Source: Glebionis coronaria (Eukaryota; Streptophyta; Magnoliopsida; Asterales; Asteraceae). From it: a stretch of 64,000 bases of DNA. A program made the translations under genes and the position numbers. The notes under the pieces are model-generated. The model had not been told where the DNA came from, did no database searches, and saw only the letters and a list, made by a program, of their open reading frames with translations. How positions within the stretch are numbered: the stretch's first letter is position 1; every line of letters begins with the position of its first letter. Below are positions 19,148-31,600 of this stretch, one piece after another. The DNA is taken from assembly GCA_025667525.1 (NCBI GenBank), contig CM046878.1, positions 511,508,274 through 511,572,273 on the forward strand, given 5' to 3'.

Positions 19148-21949
19148 TTAGTTCATGGGGAACGTGGTGAGGGATGGAATCACCTCCTGAGAGGTGTCCT
19201 CACCAAAGTACAACTTCACTCGTTGGCCATTCACCTTAAAATTAGGTCCATTAGGTTGAGCGAGCTCGAGAGTACCATATGGAAAAATTTGGGCAATGGT
19301 GAATGGGCCGGACCAACGAGATTTGAGCTTTCCCGAAAAGATTTTCAACCGAGAGTTAAAAAGTAAGACTTTGTCTCCAACATGGAACTCTCAATTTTTG
19401 ATCTTGGAGTCGTGAATGAGCTTAGTTCTTTCCTTATAGATCAAAGAATTTTCATAAGCCTCATTATGGAGTTCATTGAGCTCATTGAGTTGGATCTTGC
19501 GTAGGTCACCAGCTTTGTTAATATCAAAATTAGCCCACTTCAAGGCCCAGTAAGCCTTGTGCTCCAACTCAATGGGGAGGTGGCACGCTTTCCCATACAC
19601 AAGACGATAAGGCGTACAGCCGTTCGGGGTCTTGTAAGCAGTACGGAAAGCCCACAAAGCATCATCAAGTTTATCAGCCCATGAGGCACGATGCTCTCCC
19701 ACGGTTCTTTCCAGAATTCGCTTAAGTCCTCGGTTGGATATTTCAGCCTGGCCATTAGTTTGTGGGTGGTAGGCTGTGGAAAGACGATGATTTACACCGT
19801 ACTTAGCCATGACTCTTGCGAATTGGTCATTGCAAAAATGAGTCCCACGATCACTAATAATGGCACGAGGCACACCGAATCTAGCGAAAAGAGCTTTTAA
19901 AAAGTTACAAACCACCCTTACGTCATTAGTAGGTAAAGCTTTGGCTTCAACCCATTTGGAAACGTAGTCAACGGCTACAAGGATGTATTTGTTTCCTTTA
20001 GAAGAAGGGAATGGCCCCATAAAGTCGATACCCCAAACATCAAAGATTTCACACTCTTGAATGAAATTCTGAGGAATCTCGTCTTTATTTGTGATCGTGC
20101 CTTGTTTTTGGCAAACATCACATCGTTTAACCATATTGTGAGCGTCACGATATATGCAGGGCCAATAAAATCCCGAATCAAACACTTTTTTGGCGGTGTA
20201 GTTGGGACCAAAGTGACCACCGGTGGGTCCTTTGTGGCAAGCATCAAGGATTTCCGAAGCTGCCGGTCCATCAACACATTGGCGAATAATCAGGTCGGCA
20301 CATTGTTTGAATAGGTAAGGGTCGTCCCAAAAGTAAGTCTTAATGTCGGTGAAGAACTTTTTTTTTTGTTGAGACGTCAACCCTTCCTTGAGAATTCCAC
20401 CCGCCAAGTAGTTTGCAAAGTCCGCAAACCACGGGGTTTCATCAGAATTCGAATTTATAGACATCAAGGTCTCCAAGGGAAAAGAATCATTGATTTCTTT
20501 GTTTGGATGATCCCCTTGGTAAGGATCCTCAAGTCTGCTGAGATGATCCGCGGCTAGGTTTTCTGCTCCTTTTTTATCGCGAATGTCGATTTTAAATTCC
20601 TGGAGCAGCAAAACCCAGCGAAGAAGACTTGGTTTGGAATCTTGCTTTGTCAACAAGTACTTCAGCGCGGAATGGTCGGTGTAAACGATTGTGGTGGAGA
20701 GGACAAGATAGGGGCGGAATTTTTCAAAAGCATAGACAACAGCTAAAAGCTCTTTTTCTGTTGTCGTATAATGCAATTGTGCCCCCGTCATTGTCTTGCT
20801 AGCGTAATGGATCGGTTGGAAGTGTTTGTTCACTCTTTGTCCCAGAACCGTTCCAATAGCAAAATCACTAGCATCGCACATCAACTCAAAGGGCAGCTCC
20901 CAGTTAGGGGTAACTAAGACGGGTGCCTTAGTAAGCTTATCTTTAAGCGAGTTGAAGGCTTCAAGGCACTCTTTGGAAAAGATAAAAGGAATATCTTTTT
21001 CCAAGAGGTGGGTCATCGGGCGAGCGATTTGAGAAAAATATTTGATGAATCGACGGTAGAAGCCCGCATGACCCAGAAAACTTCTCACACCCTTCACGGT
21101 TGAAGGTGGAGGCAACTTTGCGATAACATCTACTTTAGCACGGTCTACTTCAAGACCGGCTTTGGAAATCTTGTGTCCCAGCACGATGCCTTCTTTTACC
21201 ATAAAATGGCATTTTTCCCAATTCAGAACAAGGCGAGTGTCTTCGCACCGCTTAAGCATACGTTCCAAATTGGCAAGGCAAGAAGAGAAGGAATCCCCGA
21301 AGACCGAGAAATCATCCATGAAGACTTCCATGGTTTGTTCAACCATGTCATGGAAGATAGCTAACATGCACCTTTGGAAAGTCCCGGGGGCATTGCATAA
21401 GCCAAAAGGCATCCTTTTGTAAGCAAATGTGCCATAGGGACAAGTGAATGTTGTCTTCTCTTGATCTTGGGGATCGATGGGTATTTGGAAATAACCCGAG
21501 AAACCATCAAGAAAGCAGTAATATTCATTACCTGCTAATCGTTCAAGCATTTGGTCCATAAAAGGTAGAGGAAAATGATCCTTTCTCGTGGCATCATTGA
21601 GTTTGCGGTAGTCTATACAAACTCTCCACCCAGTGACGAGACGAGTGGAAATCAACTCGTTGTGTTCATTGGGAACAACGGTTATTCCGCCCTTATTGGG
21701 CACACAATGGATTGGACTAACCCATGGTGAATCTAAAATAGGGTAAATCATACCCGCATCAAGAAGTTTGATAACCTCTGTTTTGATGACTTCATGGATT
21801 TTTGGATTCACCCTTCGTTGGCTTTGAATTGCGGGCTTAAAGTCGTCCTCCATGAGAATTTTATGTGTGCGGAAGTGAGGATCAATTCCACGAATATCAG
21901 AAATCTTCCAAGCAATAGCCTTCTTATGATCTTTCAACACGGTGATAAG
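19148..21949 (-). pseudogene. Element B pol: reverse transcriptase, RNase H, integrase
   Basis: One frame, broken only by a TGA at 19391-19393; the C-terminal 66 residues (integrase tail) continue in frame beyond it. It is separated from gag-protease by a TGA at 21950-21952 in the same frame. Numbering from the GTG at 21938-21940: RT palm [10 protein letters not shown] (D145), FMDD 207-210; RNase H DASDF D356, TEKE E396, TDHS D422, ADHLSR D465; integrase zinc motif H569, H576, C607, C610; integrase triad D639, D697, E733. RT-RNase H-integrase order is the Ty3/Gypsy arrangement. Apart from the stops all catalytic residues are present, so the element was active recently. Confidence 0.93.
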
Positions 21950-24121
21950 TCAGGCTTTTTCATCTTCCTTCAGGTCCTTAGCAATGATGACTGGTGACTT
22001 CTTCTCTTCTTCAAGGAATACATACTCAAGATGGGGCGGCAACTCCTTAAGTTCCAAATCCGGAGGATTTTCGACGGGAGGCGTTTTCAAAGTCGGAGTA
22101 TCGATAGCAATGACCGTGGGAGATGGAGGAGAAGGATTGTCTTCGTTGAGAAGATTGTCAAAGAAATTCATGTCTTCATCCCCATCGGTGGGAGAATCAT
22201 TAGTAGCTAAATTCACATCTCCCATGGTATTTTCAAGATTGTTCCAAAATAAATCACTATCTTCAAATAGAGACAATGATGAATCAATAGAGGACACGGT
22301 CTCAACATTGGGAAGAGAGGTAGGAATACTTTTGCAAGCATCATTAAAGTGTTCTTCACAAGCCTCATCAAGAACGTCAATACAATTAACACTCTCATAT
22401 GAATAAGGCTGTTTAGACAACTTTCCCATGTTGAAGACTACTTTATCGTCGCCCACTCTCATGATAAGCTCACCGGCTTCAACATCAATAAGAGTGCGAC
22501 CGGTCCTCAAGAATGGACGACCAACAATTAGTGGCACACGAGGGTCCATCTTGTAGTCGACGACAACAAAATCAGCAGGGAAGGTGAATTTGTCGACTCC
22601 TACAATGACGTCTTCGGCTATCCCCACTGGATAAGCAACCGTACGGTTGGCCAATTCCAAAGTTATTTTGGTGGGGACTAGCTCAGGGAGAGATAATTGC
22701 TTCCAAACGCTTAGAGGCATTAGATTGATACTGGCACCTAGATCGGCTAGGGCCATGCAATTCTCTACACCCGGGAAATTGCAAGGGATTAAGAAACGAC
22801 CCGGATCACCAAGCTTGGTTGGTAATTTCCTTAAGAGCACTGCAGAGCAATTCTCATTAAGTTGGGTGTTGGCAATATCGAGGAGCTTTTCCTTGTCGCT
22901 CAGAAGATCTTTAAACATTTTCACATATTTAGGCATGTGAGCGAGAGCCTCAGCGAAGGAGATATTGAAATTCAGTTGTTTAAACATCTTAAGAAAGTTT
23001 GAAACCTGAATATCGTCCTTGCTCTTTTGCTTCTCTTTCCTTAACCTAGATGGATAAGGTATATTGGAAGAAGAGGAAGGCTTTGGAAGAATAGGATCAC
23101 TCACATCCTTGGGTGGTGGAGGGGTAGAAGGAAGAGGTGGAGAAATTGGGGAAGGAGAAGGATGGGGAATAGGAGCAGGTGACTCGTTCTCCTTAGTCAC
23201 AACCACCGGTGGAGGTATAGGAAGCTCGGGTTCCTTGGTACCTTTGCCACTTCGAGTGGTGATTGCTTTCATCTCCCCTCTTGGATTCGCAATGGTGTTA
23301 CTCGAAAGAGTACCCGAAGAAGAGGGTTCATTACCTTGGAAGAAACTAGCCATCATGTTCCTCAAGTCATTAGTTTGGCTATCCAACGTATTTCTCATAT
23401 CGGCTCTCAAATCGTTCCCTTTCTTGACCAAGTCTGCTTTCAGGTTGAGCACTTCTTTCTGAAGATTTCCCACTATCACATCGTTAGTCCTCATATAAGT
23501 TTCTACATCTTGGTGAAGAGCGGTGGGTTGGTTGGAAGGAGCATTGTATGCAGGTGGTTGGTAAGCAGGTTGTTGGTAGACTTGGTTGTTTTGTTGAGGT
23601 GGTTGTTGCTGCTTGTGAGGAGGTATGTATGGTTGTCGAGGTTGTTGTTGTTGTTGAGGAGGGCGGTTTAGGTTTTGTTGTTGGTTTGGGTTGGTAGGAG
23701 GAAAACCGGGTGGGGAAAGATAATTGTTAGAGCGGTAGCTAAGCAAGTTACGGTCACCTTGAGGTCTAGCTTGATAAGCAGGTTGAGGATAGGTGCCATA
23801 TGCCGCATTCACATTCTCAGCAGGGTAGTCTTGGGTGGCGGTACAAGTGGTGTAAGAGTGGGGACCACCGCATATCTCACAAGGTTGGCTGACAGCGTTA
23901 ACTTGAGCGTTTTTAGCGTTGTTGTTGTTGTTGCTGCTGACGGTGTGGGTGACAAGCGATTCAAGAAGCGTAGTGATTTTGTCCAATCGCTTGTCGCTGT
24001 CACTAGTGCTAGCACTAGCGACATTGGTCCGAACACTCTTGGTTTGCACACGAGACTTATTCTCAATGATATCCCAAGCAGCATTGGAAGTCTTAGCCAA
24101 AAGATTACCCCCCCGAGGCAC
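21950..24121 (-). pseudogene. Element B gag (C-terminal) and aspartic protease
   Basis: A 723-codon frame. The zinc knuckle (C81, C84, H88, C93) is followed by a long Pro/Gln/Asn-rich linker, the TTRSGK signature and a Pro-rich run. The aspartic protease carries DLGAS at 22730-22744 (D460), then INLMPLSVW and the VPLIVGRPFLRT core. The C-terminus is an acidic linker to RT. The frame ends at TGA 21950-21952; reading continues in the same frame into RT, so this is either a mutation or a readthrough site. The equivalent position in element A is a sense codon (Glu), which favours mutation. Upstream the frame is lost at a G7 run (24108-24114). Confidence 0.9.
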
Positions 24122-24836
24122 TGTTTAGTGAATCTTGGTCACTCATGCTTAAACCATTGTAAAAAGTATTAATTTGATGTACTTTGGTAAAACCATGTTG
24201 TGGGCATTTTCTTAAAAGATCTTTAAAACGATCCCAAGATTCACTGAACGACTCATCGTACTTTTGTTCAAAATTTATGATTTCATTCCGCAAAGCGGTA
24301 GTACGAGAGGGTGGGAAAAAGTAATTGATAAACTTTGTTTCCAAATCCGTCCACGAGAGAATACTCTGTGGCGGTTCCTTAGCAAGCCAATGTCGGGCTT
24401 GTCCCTCTAAAGAAAAGGGAAAAAGTTGTAACCTGATAACTTCTTGTGGAACACCATTCAACTTGACCGTGTTAGTGAGTTGCATGAATCTCTTGATATG
24501 GTCATGTGGGTCATCAATGGTACGTCCCAAGAATGGTTGAGCGGATACCATCTGGATAAAGCCTGATATTAGCTCAAAATTGTCGGCGGCAATTGGAGGT
24601 ATGACAATTGGATCCGTGTTGCCATCGACAAGAGCTTGCAGTAGTTCAATCATCGGGCGATTATCCGGAAGGTGCTCATTGTTGTTGTTATTGTTCATGT
24701 TGTTGAAAGGCGGGTTGTTGTTGTTATTATTATTGTTTGGAGGTGGTATGTTGTTGTTGTTGTTGTTTTGTACACCGGCCATGTCTAAGTGATCGAGAGG
24801 CTCGGGCTCTTGATAAGACGTGGATCGAGTGCACAT
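24105..24836 (-). pseudogene. Element B gag, N-terminal and capsid portion
   Basis: 243 codons. The first residues include long Asn runs from AAC/AAT repeats (24595-24775). The capsid domain follows with the RHWLAKEPPQSILSW, INYFFPPSRTTALRNEI and FYNGLSMSDQDSLNSASGG blocks, equivalent to those of element A. The frame ends in TAA immediately after a run of seven C on the plus strand (24108-24114); one fewer base would continue into the 21950-24121 frame. Element A has no such run at this position, so the run expansion is probably a mutation and not a programmed shift. Confidence 0.9.
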
Positions 24837-25030
24837 ACACCTGCAAAAGAACTAACAAAAGAAAAACAAAGCAAAAAATATTTTTGGTTTTTATGTTTTT
24901 TAATTTTTTTGTATTTTTGAAAATTTTATATTTTTTAGGATTTTTGAAATTTTTTATGAAAAGGTAACGTTCACAGGGAACGGATCCCAAAATCCAATTT
25001 CTCACAAAAAACTTTTGATCTTAACGAGAA
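24837..25030. other. 5' leader of element B
   Basis: About 200 bp, AT-rich, between primer site and gag start. No gene is seen. Confidence 0.6.
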
Positions 25031-25032
25031 GA

Positions 25033-25048
25033 GCCGGCAACGGCGCCA
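25033..25048 (-). other. Primer binding site of element B (tRNA-Asp type)
   Basis: The minus strand reads TGGCGCCGTTGCCGGC two bases inside the 5' LTR, matching the tRNA-Asp 3' end used by Athila-type elements, with divergence at the far end. Confidence 0.9.
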
Positions 25049-25328
25049 TTTGATACAATGATTTTGCTAGGTTCAATTATGTTCTCGGAATCCTCTCGAA
25101 TTGATCTCGGCCTTAAGTGGAATGATTTGTTTTTGGTTACTAAAAAGGGGTTTTAGTTTTCTAATCTACTAAAAAGTTTAAATGAGTTAAAATGAAAAAT
25201 TAAATCAAAAACGATTAATTTAATGACCACTAACAATACTAGAATTAGAATTAAAATTAAAATTAAAATTAAACTAAAGAAACAGTAGAAACAGTAATAC
25301 AGTAACTCTTAAAAATATTCAAAGAAAA

Positions 25329-25860
25329 TTGATTCGGAAGTTTAACCTTGATTCGGAACTTTTCACCCGGAAGTTTATTCGGAACTTTATTCGCAACTTG
25401 GTTCGGAACTTCGTTCGGAAGTTTGGCTCGGAACTCTCATGCGGAACTTCATTCGGAAGATTGGTTCATTCGGAAGTTTTACTTCATCCGGAACAATTAG
25501 ACTCATTCGGAACTTTCTACTGATTCGGAACTTTTAAGGGAAAAACTCACTCCGAACTTTTTAAAACACATTCATCCGAAACTTAAAACTAATCCGGAAC
25601 TTCAGTTCATTCGGAAGATTGGATTCATCCGGAACTTTCCGTTCATTCGGAACTTTCTAAGAGAAATTGATTCGGAACTTAAAAACATGCATTCATTCGG
25701 AACTTACTGTTCATCCGGAACTTCAGATTGAATCGGAACTTTTGAAAAAGAAACTCATTCGGAACTTTTTGGAAAACAGATTCATCCGGAACTTCTTAGT
25801 TCATTCGGAAGATGGGTGTTCATCCGGAACTTTGGTGTTCATCCGGAACCTGGGAACACA
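25329..25860. repeat. Interspersed CGGAACTT word array in the 5' LTR of B
   Basis: Same array as in the other LTR, with a few units altered (for example TTCGCAAC, TCCGAAAC) and one restored. It lies about 0.4-1.0 kb downstream of the TATA box in the direction of transcription. Confidence 0.92.
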
Positions 25861-26296
25861 GATACAGTAACTAACCCCGAAGAACAAGGAAGACGAATTT
25901 AATCCAAAAATCACCAAGTTTTTTACCAAATCTTAAATAAAACTTAAACACAAAGCATCTACTAACCATAAACTACAAATCCCATCAACAAAAACATAAA
26001 TCCCAACAACTTTTAAAGATCAAATCAATCAAATAAGAACTTGAAAACTTGAAATAAAAGATGATGATGAACAAGATGAAACGGAAAGATTAAACAAGAA
26101 CTTGTATTGATGATTAATGTTTTAACAAGATCAAACAAAGATTAAGATTACAAGATTTGAGAAACAAAGATCAAAATCACCAAACACCCTAGTGGTGTTG
26201 GTGATACCTACGAAACAGAAAGGAGAGAAAAGTGGGGAGAAAGAAAAAACTAAAAACTAAAAAAAACTCTCCCCCTAAGTGTGTGAGGTGTGGGCT

Positions 26297-26304
26297 TTAT
26301 ATAG
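26297..26304 (-). promoter_or_regulatory. TATA box in the 5' LTR of element B
   Basis: The minus strand reads GGCTATATAAAGCCC. It predicts a transcript start near 26270 and about 1.2 kb of R/U5. Confidence 0.65.
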
Positions 26305-26748
26305 CCTTGTCTTTTTGTTGGTGAGTGGGCTTTCTCCCATTCTTCTTATCTTCTCGTCTTTTCAGAAAAGTTGACGTTTTCGATTCTGATTCGGGATTTG
26401 TTGTCGATTAAATTCAACTCGTCTTTTAATTTCTTCGTTTAATAGACTTGAGTTTCTTCGACTTATGTAAATCTTCCATCTTTGGTCCTTTTCTTCGATA
26501 AATCTTCGAATAGGCCCAGTGACTTCAAATCTTTTGCATCTCTTGGACAATAGACTTTATCTTGAGTCTTTTTCTTCAGTAAAACCCGTGCAATCCCATG
26601 TTTTCTTTAATATTCATCCGGTTAGCTCTAAAAACACAATAAACACAAAAACCACGCATAATTCCAAACAAATGATATTAAATACGTGTTTTGGTTTTGT
26701 TTTAGCCAGAATTAAGTGGTAAAAGGATGGGTGTTTACACACCTATCA

Positions 26749-27122
26749 AACATCATCTTAATGGCGTCATGTGGGACATCCTTAAACTTGCTAGTAGCGG
26801 TGAGACGATTAAAATTCCTTATGTGGTAATGCGGGTTGTCTTTCTCATGACCTCTAAACTTATTAGCTTGCAAGATCGACATTAAACCCGTCTTAATCTC
26901 GAAATTCTCCGCAAGGATAGCGGGAATCACAATGGCCTCTCCAAAACCCTCGGTGGGTGCTTGTAGCAACTCCATTATAGTACGATTAGCCATGACGACT
27001 TCTTGTTCTACAATAGGTTCAACAATTGGAGTTTGTTCTGCAATCAACGTCTCTTGATTTGCTTGCTTTTGAAGACGTTTACGAGCTCGTTTTGCTTGAT
27101 TACGAGTGATCATAAGCTTCAC
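26749..27122 (-). pseudogene. Element A gag, N-terminal portion
   Basis: About 124 codons from the ATG to the point where element B inserted (26749-26753 is the AACAT duplication). A basic N-terminus is followed by the MELLQAP block and the capsid start, with the PHYHIRNFNRL motif. The protein resumes at 15517 across element B. The open frame continues 14 codons into the B LTR, which is not part of A. Confidence 0.85.
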
Positions 27123-27840
27123 GATGAATGGGAGGTGAGCAAAGAAGATTCTTTTTGGGTGTTTTGTGAATTTTCAATTTTTTTGTGTTTTTTATTGTTA
27201 TTAGTTTTTTTGGATTTTGGTCTATCTTCGTAGACAACAATCTACCAAATCTCTCCTCGAATCAAACTCTTGATTAAAGAAGCCTCAAAAGAGTGAAAAC
27301 GATCACGTGGAGTGAACACCTTCGAATGACTTTAGAACTTTGGTGAAAACCAAATTGTTCAAGAGGGTTTAATCACAAAGAAACCAAGCAAATATATTAT
27401 ACGTAATAATACTTTGGGCGGCAAAACCCTCGATTAGCCTTCAATCTCAAAATACTCACAAGCAAGCGGGGAAACGAGGCGGCGCGAAGCACTTAAGAGC
27501 CTTTTTCCTTAGGGTATATTTTATAATACCCGCCTTATACAAAACTTATAGTTTGTATTTTTCAAAATCGAGCTTCACGAAAGTATTTATCTATTTTTGC
27601 CTTTTTCTTTTTGTTTGAGATTCGAATACAATAATTAGGAGATCAAATCCCAATTAAGGTCTTTTCACACTTTTGGAGATATTTTGTATTGATTGTGATA
27701 CTTAATATAATACAATATAGTAATAATAATTTCACAAGAAAAACCAAAAAACCGATAATACGTATTAGTAGATTTCTACTAATACAAATACTATTTATGG
27801 TTAATATTAAAAACAACAAGACAAATTAATCACGACACAC
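27123..27840. other. 5' leader of element A
   Basis: About 720 bp of AT-rich sequence between primer site and gag, with no gene. It includes short poly-T and GTA/ATA-rich stretches. Confidence 0.6.
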
Positions 27841-27859
27841 CTCCCCGGCAGCGGCGCCA
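27841..27859 (-). other. Primer binding site of element A (tRNA-Asp)
   Basis: The minus strand reads TGGCGCCGCTGCCGGGGAG three bases inside the LTR. This matches the tRNA-Asp 3' end as used by Athila elements, with one mismatch. Confidence 0.92.
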
Positions 27860-30727
27860 AAATGATCGTGGTAAATTACGTCTTTTAGGAAAAAGAGCGT
27901 AAATGAGCGGTAAGTATTAAGTGATGATTTAGGAAAATCAAACACTAATGACCCAATGAAATTCGTTTCCCAAGGAGGTATATGTGTGTGAATAATTCGT
28001 AATTGATTTGAGATTAATATTGGTTAGAAGGGGATGAGAAAAGAGGATGACGAAGACGTGAAATTAATTACTACTACGACTACACGTAAAACCGTAAAAT
28101 GAGTAAAAATAAAAATTAATTCTAAAAATTACTAAAAATTACTAAAAATTCACCAAAAATCAAAATAAATAAACTAAGAGTTTACCAATGATCAAAACTT
28201 TTCCAAACCTTTTAATTTATTAAATATTTAATTTTTTAAGGCTATTAAAGCCCTAAAAATCAAATTAATTATCAAAAAGCCCAAATAAAGATTTTTCAAT
28301 TGGTAAACCTCTAAAATGACCTAAAAAGATTAAAAACTATTTTTATAAATTTTTAAACTAAGAAAAACTATTTAAAATGATTTAAAAACTATTAAAACTT
28401 AAAATAATTATAAAAATTAATCTAAAGGTGATAAAATTAATCTAAAAGTTGCAAAATTCCTATTTTAATGAATTTAAGCTAAGGAAAATATAAAAAGTGC
28501 AAAAATGTGAAATTTGAAAAATAATAATAAAATAATATTAAAAATCCAAAAATTATAAAAAATTCTAAAAACTTGCAAACTAGTTTATTTTGACCTAATA
28601 AAACAGAAAATGAAAGTGAAATGACCAGAATACCCCTATTGGGCCCCCATATGGGCTAAAAGCAAAAACAGTCCACCTTCTTAGGCTTTTTAGCCCAAAA
28701 AGTCAAAATAAGCCCAAATGACTTGGAAAAGCACTATCTGACTCAAAATTCAATTCTAAACACAAAACTCTGAAGGCCGAAAAGCTGAAAGTGAGCTTAT
28801 CACAACTTAATGAACAAACAGCTTATCCTTATTGGGCCATTAAGCCCATTAAGCAATAAGCCAATGCCATAAGCTCTAATTTGACACACAACCTTCTTTT
28901 GAGATACTAAAGAGATCTGTAAAAAGAAATTTTGAAAAAGCATACTCAATAAGCCAGAAATAAGCAAAGTACAAATCCACTAAAAGACAAAATAGTCAGG
29001 TTTTAGTTCTAGGGCACCTCAGGACTTGATTCAACTTGCAAAAGGTTACAAATGACTTCAATAAGCCAAATCAATCAACCAAAATCTAATAAGCAAAACC
29101 AATAATCTGGAATAAGCCAATAAGCACTTATGAAAAAGTTAATTAAGTTGGTTTTCTAGTCAAACCCTAAAGTCAACCCACCAATTGCTCCAGTATGAAC
29201 AAATGGGTCAAATAATGAGCACCTATTACAAAATCCAAGTTGTTGCTGGTTAAAATAAGCTAGAATAGCTTATTGATAAGCTGTTGTCCAATTAACACTA
29301 GCAGGGGGAACTTTCAGTAGGAACTGGTTCCCACTGCCTTGACTATTTGACCTGGATTTTTAGAGAGATTCTGTATGTTTTATTGGAAGACAAGGGCACC
29401 CAAGTGATCAGTTAATCACAAGGAGTCACAATCAAGCACAAAAACAAACTTTGGTTCACTCAAATAAGCACAGAAAAATCAAACAATGCTCAGATCTAGC
29501 ATAGACATGGATATTAAGCAGTTATGAACACTTAAGCAGTTTTAAGCTAGAATAAGCACTCCAAATTCAACCAGATGCATACACAAGCTATATAAACTAT
29601 GATTAAGCACAAACAAACTTAAATAAATCACTGAAACAAGGTATGGACAAAGATCAAAGCAGATTACACTTGTTGTTATGAACTTCAAGAACACATGCAC
29701 ACTTTGCTGATATAAATGACCAAAGATCCAAATTTAACACTAAAATCCTACGTCCCTGGTGTAACTAACTAGGTTTAATCACTTGTTAACCCTAGTCTAT
29801 GATTAGATCTAGGTGTCCCTTAAACACAACCAATTTCAACAAGTATCCAAGATTTTAGAGCCTATTTTTGATTCTAGGTGTTTATATGCTCAAAGCTTGC
29901 AGATAAATGTCCCTTAGCACTTATGAGATATGTTCCAACACAATGCACCATAAAGCATCAACTCAAAACAACATAAATCCGAAACAGGCTGTTATACCAA
30001 ACAACCCTTAATCTACCATTTTTCAAAGCAACTTGTGATTTTAACCAATAACCTACTGATTTTATGAATCAAAAACACTTCCTAGGTGACAACTAACAGA
30101 TTCAAACACTGAAATCACAACCTCAAACACAAGAACACAAAATCAAAGAACAAAATCCAAAACAGGCAATAACATGAAATATTTAGGGGAAACTTAAACA
30201 AGGAATTATACATGTCCTCCACAACATCCTAGGAGGACCAGCTATGCTCCTTGGACCCTGTTCAACAACTAGAACAAGACCAAGGTTCTTCAAAAAGGAA
30301 GATCAAAACCTGCTAATGTTCAAAGCAGAACAAGGTTTTGATTATGATATTTCTTCAACACAAATGAGCAAACAACTCAACCAAGAGCTCAAAACTCTTC
30401 TCAGGCTTGGTGTCAACAAGCTTGAAGGAGCTTAAGGCTGTTGGCTAAGGGTTAGTACAGTAAAATAAGCAAATTAGAAACTAGGATTTCAAGGTTTTTG
30501 AACCTTTGAAAACCTTCAAACATAGACGTGCCTTAACCACAAGATTAAGGAAGGCCTACAAGATCAAATGGAACTCAGATTTTAGCTATTCCAACACCAA
30601 CTTTTAATAAACACAAAAGAGATTTCAGATATTTTAAGAAATTCAAATTTTATTTAACTAAAAAGGAATTACAAAGATTGATAGCCAAAATCTGGAACAA
30701 AGGGACTCTCACAGGTTGAGGTCTCCT

Positions 30728-30734
30728 TTTATAG
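30728..30734 (-). promoter_or_regulatory. TATA box in the 5' LTR of element A
   Basis: The minus strand reads CCTATAAAAGGAG, a strong TATA match. The predicted start near 30700 leaves about 2.8 kb of R/U5 before the primer site, so most of the LTR is leader. Confidence 0.65.
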
Positions 30735-31319
30735 GCAAATGCTAACCTAACACTATTCATAAACCCTAGATGTGAATTCTCAAAAATGCCCTTGAAGTCT
30801 TCTAGATCTTTTGATGGAATGAGTTGTGCAAATGCATCATGTACGTTCATTTTAGCTTGCTAGTTAAGCAGAGAGTCTAGGCTGTTGATCTTGACACGTG
30901 TCCTTACTTGGAGAGAAAGTTGTGATGTGATTGGGTAACGGGTTGGGGTGTGGGGTCCTTTGGTGAGTGGAGAAGAGGGATTTTATTGTTGGGATGGGTT
31001 TCTGCATGTGTGAATCACACATGCGCCAAGGTAATTTCATTTTACCCTTTGGTTAAGTGAGTGGTAATTCTGGGTTCATCACGTGCTACAGTGGTAAGTT
31101 TTGATCCGAAAATAGGGGAAAGGTGTTTGTTTGGCGCAATATTCGTTTGAAAGTTTGGAATTGGGCAAAAGCAGTCCTTATTCTTTGGCAAAGTATGTAT
31201 AATAATATTTTCAGCCCACAAAACATGTTCCCTTTGTTAATAAACTTTCCAAGTTTATACTTTTGCCACAAAACTTTGGTGAAAAGGTTTAAAGGGTTGT
31301 TTTTGCCATGTTTTCATAT

Positions 31320-31600
31320 TTGAAGGACTGATTTGGACTTTATTGATCTTCAAAGGTCTTAAATGTATCTTTGACTCCATGAGGGACCATAATTGACAAT
31401 GTTGAATAGTTGAGGGACTAATCTTGCCATTTCTTCAAAGTTGAAGGACCTTTTTGCAATTTTGACAAACTTAAGGGACCAAACTTGTAATTATGAATTC
31501 ACAAGGGTTTTAAGTGTCATTTCTTCATTGTTTGAGGATCAATCTTGCATATCTTCAAGTCTTCAAGGTTTAATCTTGGATAATTCATGAACTAGGGCCC
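31320..31600 (-). repeat. Degenerate short repeats in U3 of element A LTR
   Basis: About seven imperfect units of roughly 35-50 bp with the core TTGA(A/G)GGAC(C/T)(plus strand), such as TTGAAGGACCTTTTTGC and TTAAGGGACCAAACTTG. They lie 0.6-0.9 kb upstream of the TATA box. Confidence 0.6.

Larger units (their letters stand above)
15518..26748 (-). mobile_element. Element B: Athila-like Ty3/Gypsy LTR retrotransposon nested in element A gag
   Basis: Size is 11,231 bp. LTRs at 15518-17216 and 25051-26748 begin TGATACAATG and end CACCTATCA. I count about 22 substitutions and one length change between them by eye, about 1.3%. The flanks AACAT (15513-15517 and 26749-26753) are an exact 5-bp target duplication, and A gag is contiguous across it. 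In minus-strand order it has: 5' LTR, tRNA-Asp primer site, gag-protease (21950-24836), pol (19148-21949), a 1.9-kb non-coding region, polypurine tract, 3' LTR. The coding region has one frameshift and two stops, so B probably needs help from relatives to move. Confidence 0.96.
25051..26748 (-). repeat. 5' LTR of element B
   Basis: 1698 bp, TG...CA bounded, followed by the AACAT duplication. The CGGAACTT word array lies at 25329-25860. The minus-strand TATA box TATATAAA is at 26297-26304, so the word array falls downstream of the likely start site, in R/U5, and would be transcribed. Confidence 0.95.

Noticed and set aside
24108..24114. Programmed frameshift site in gag of element B
   Set aside because: Element A has a different base pattern there with no frame change, so run expansion is a simpler explanation.
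30244..30435. 63-codon open frame on the plus strand
   Set aside because: Within the A LTR on the strand opposite to its transcription, with no domain and no start context.
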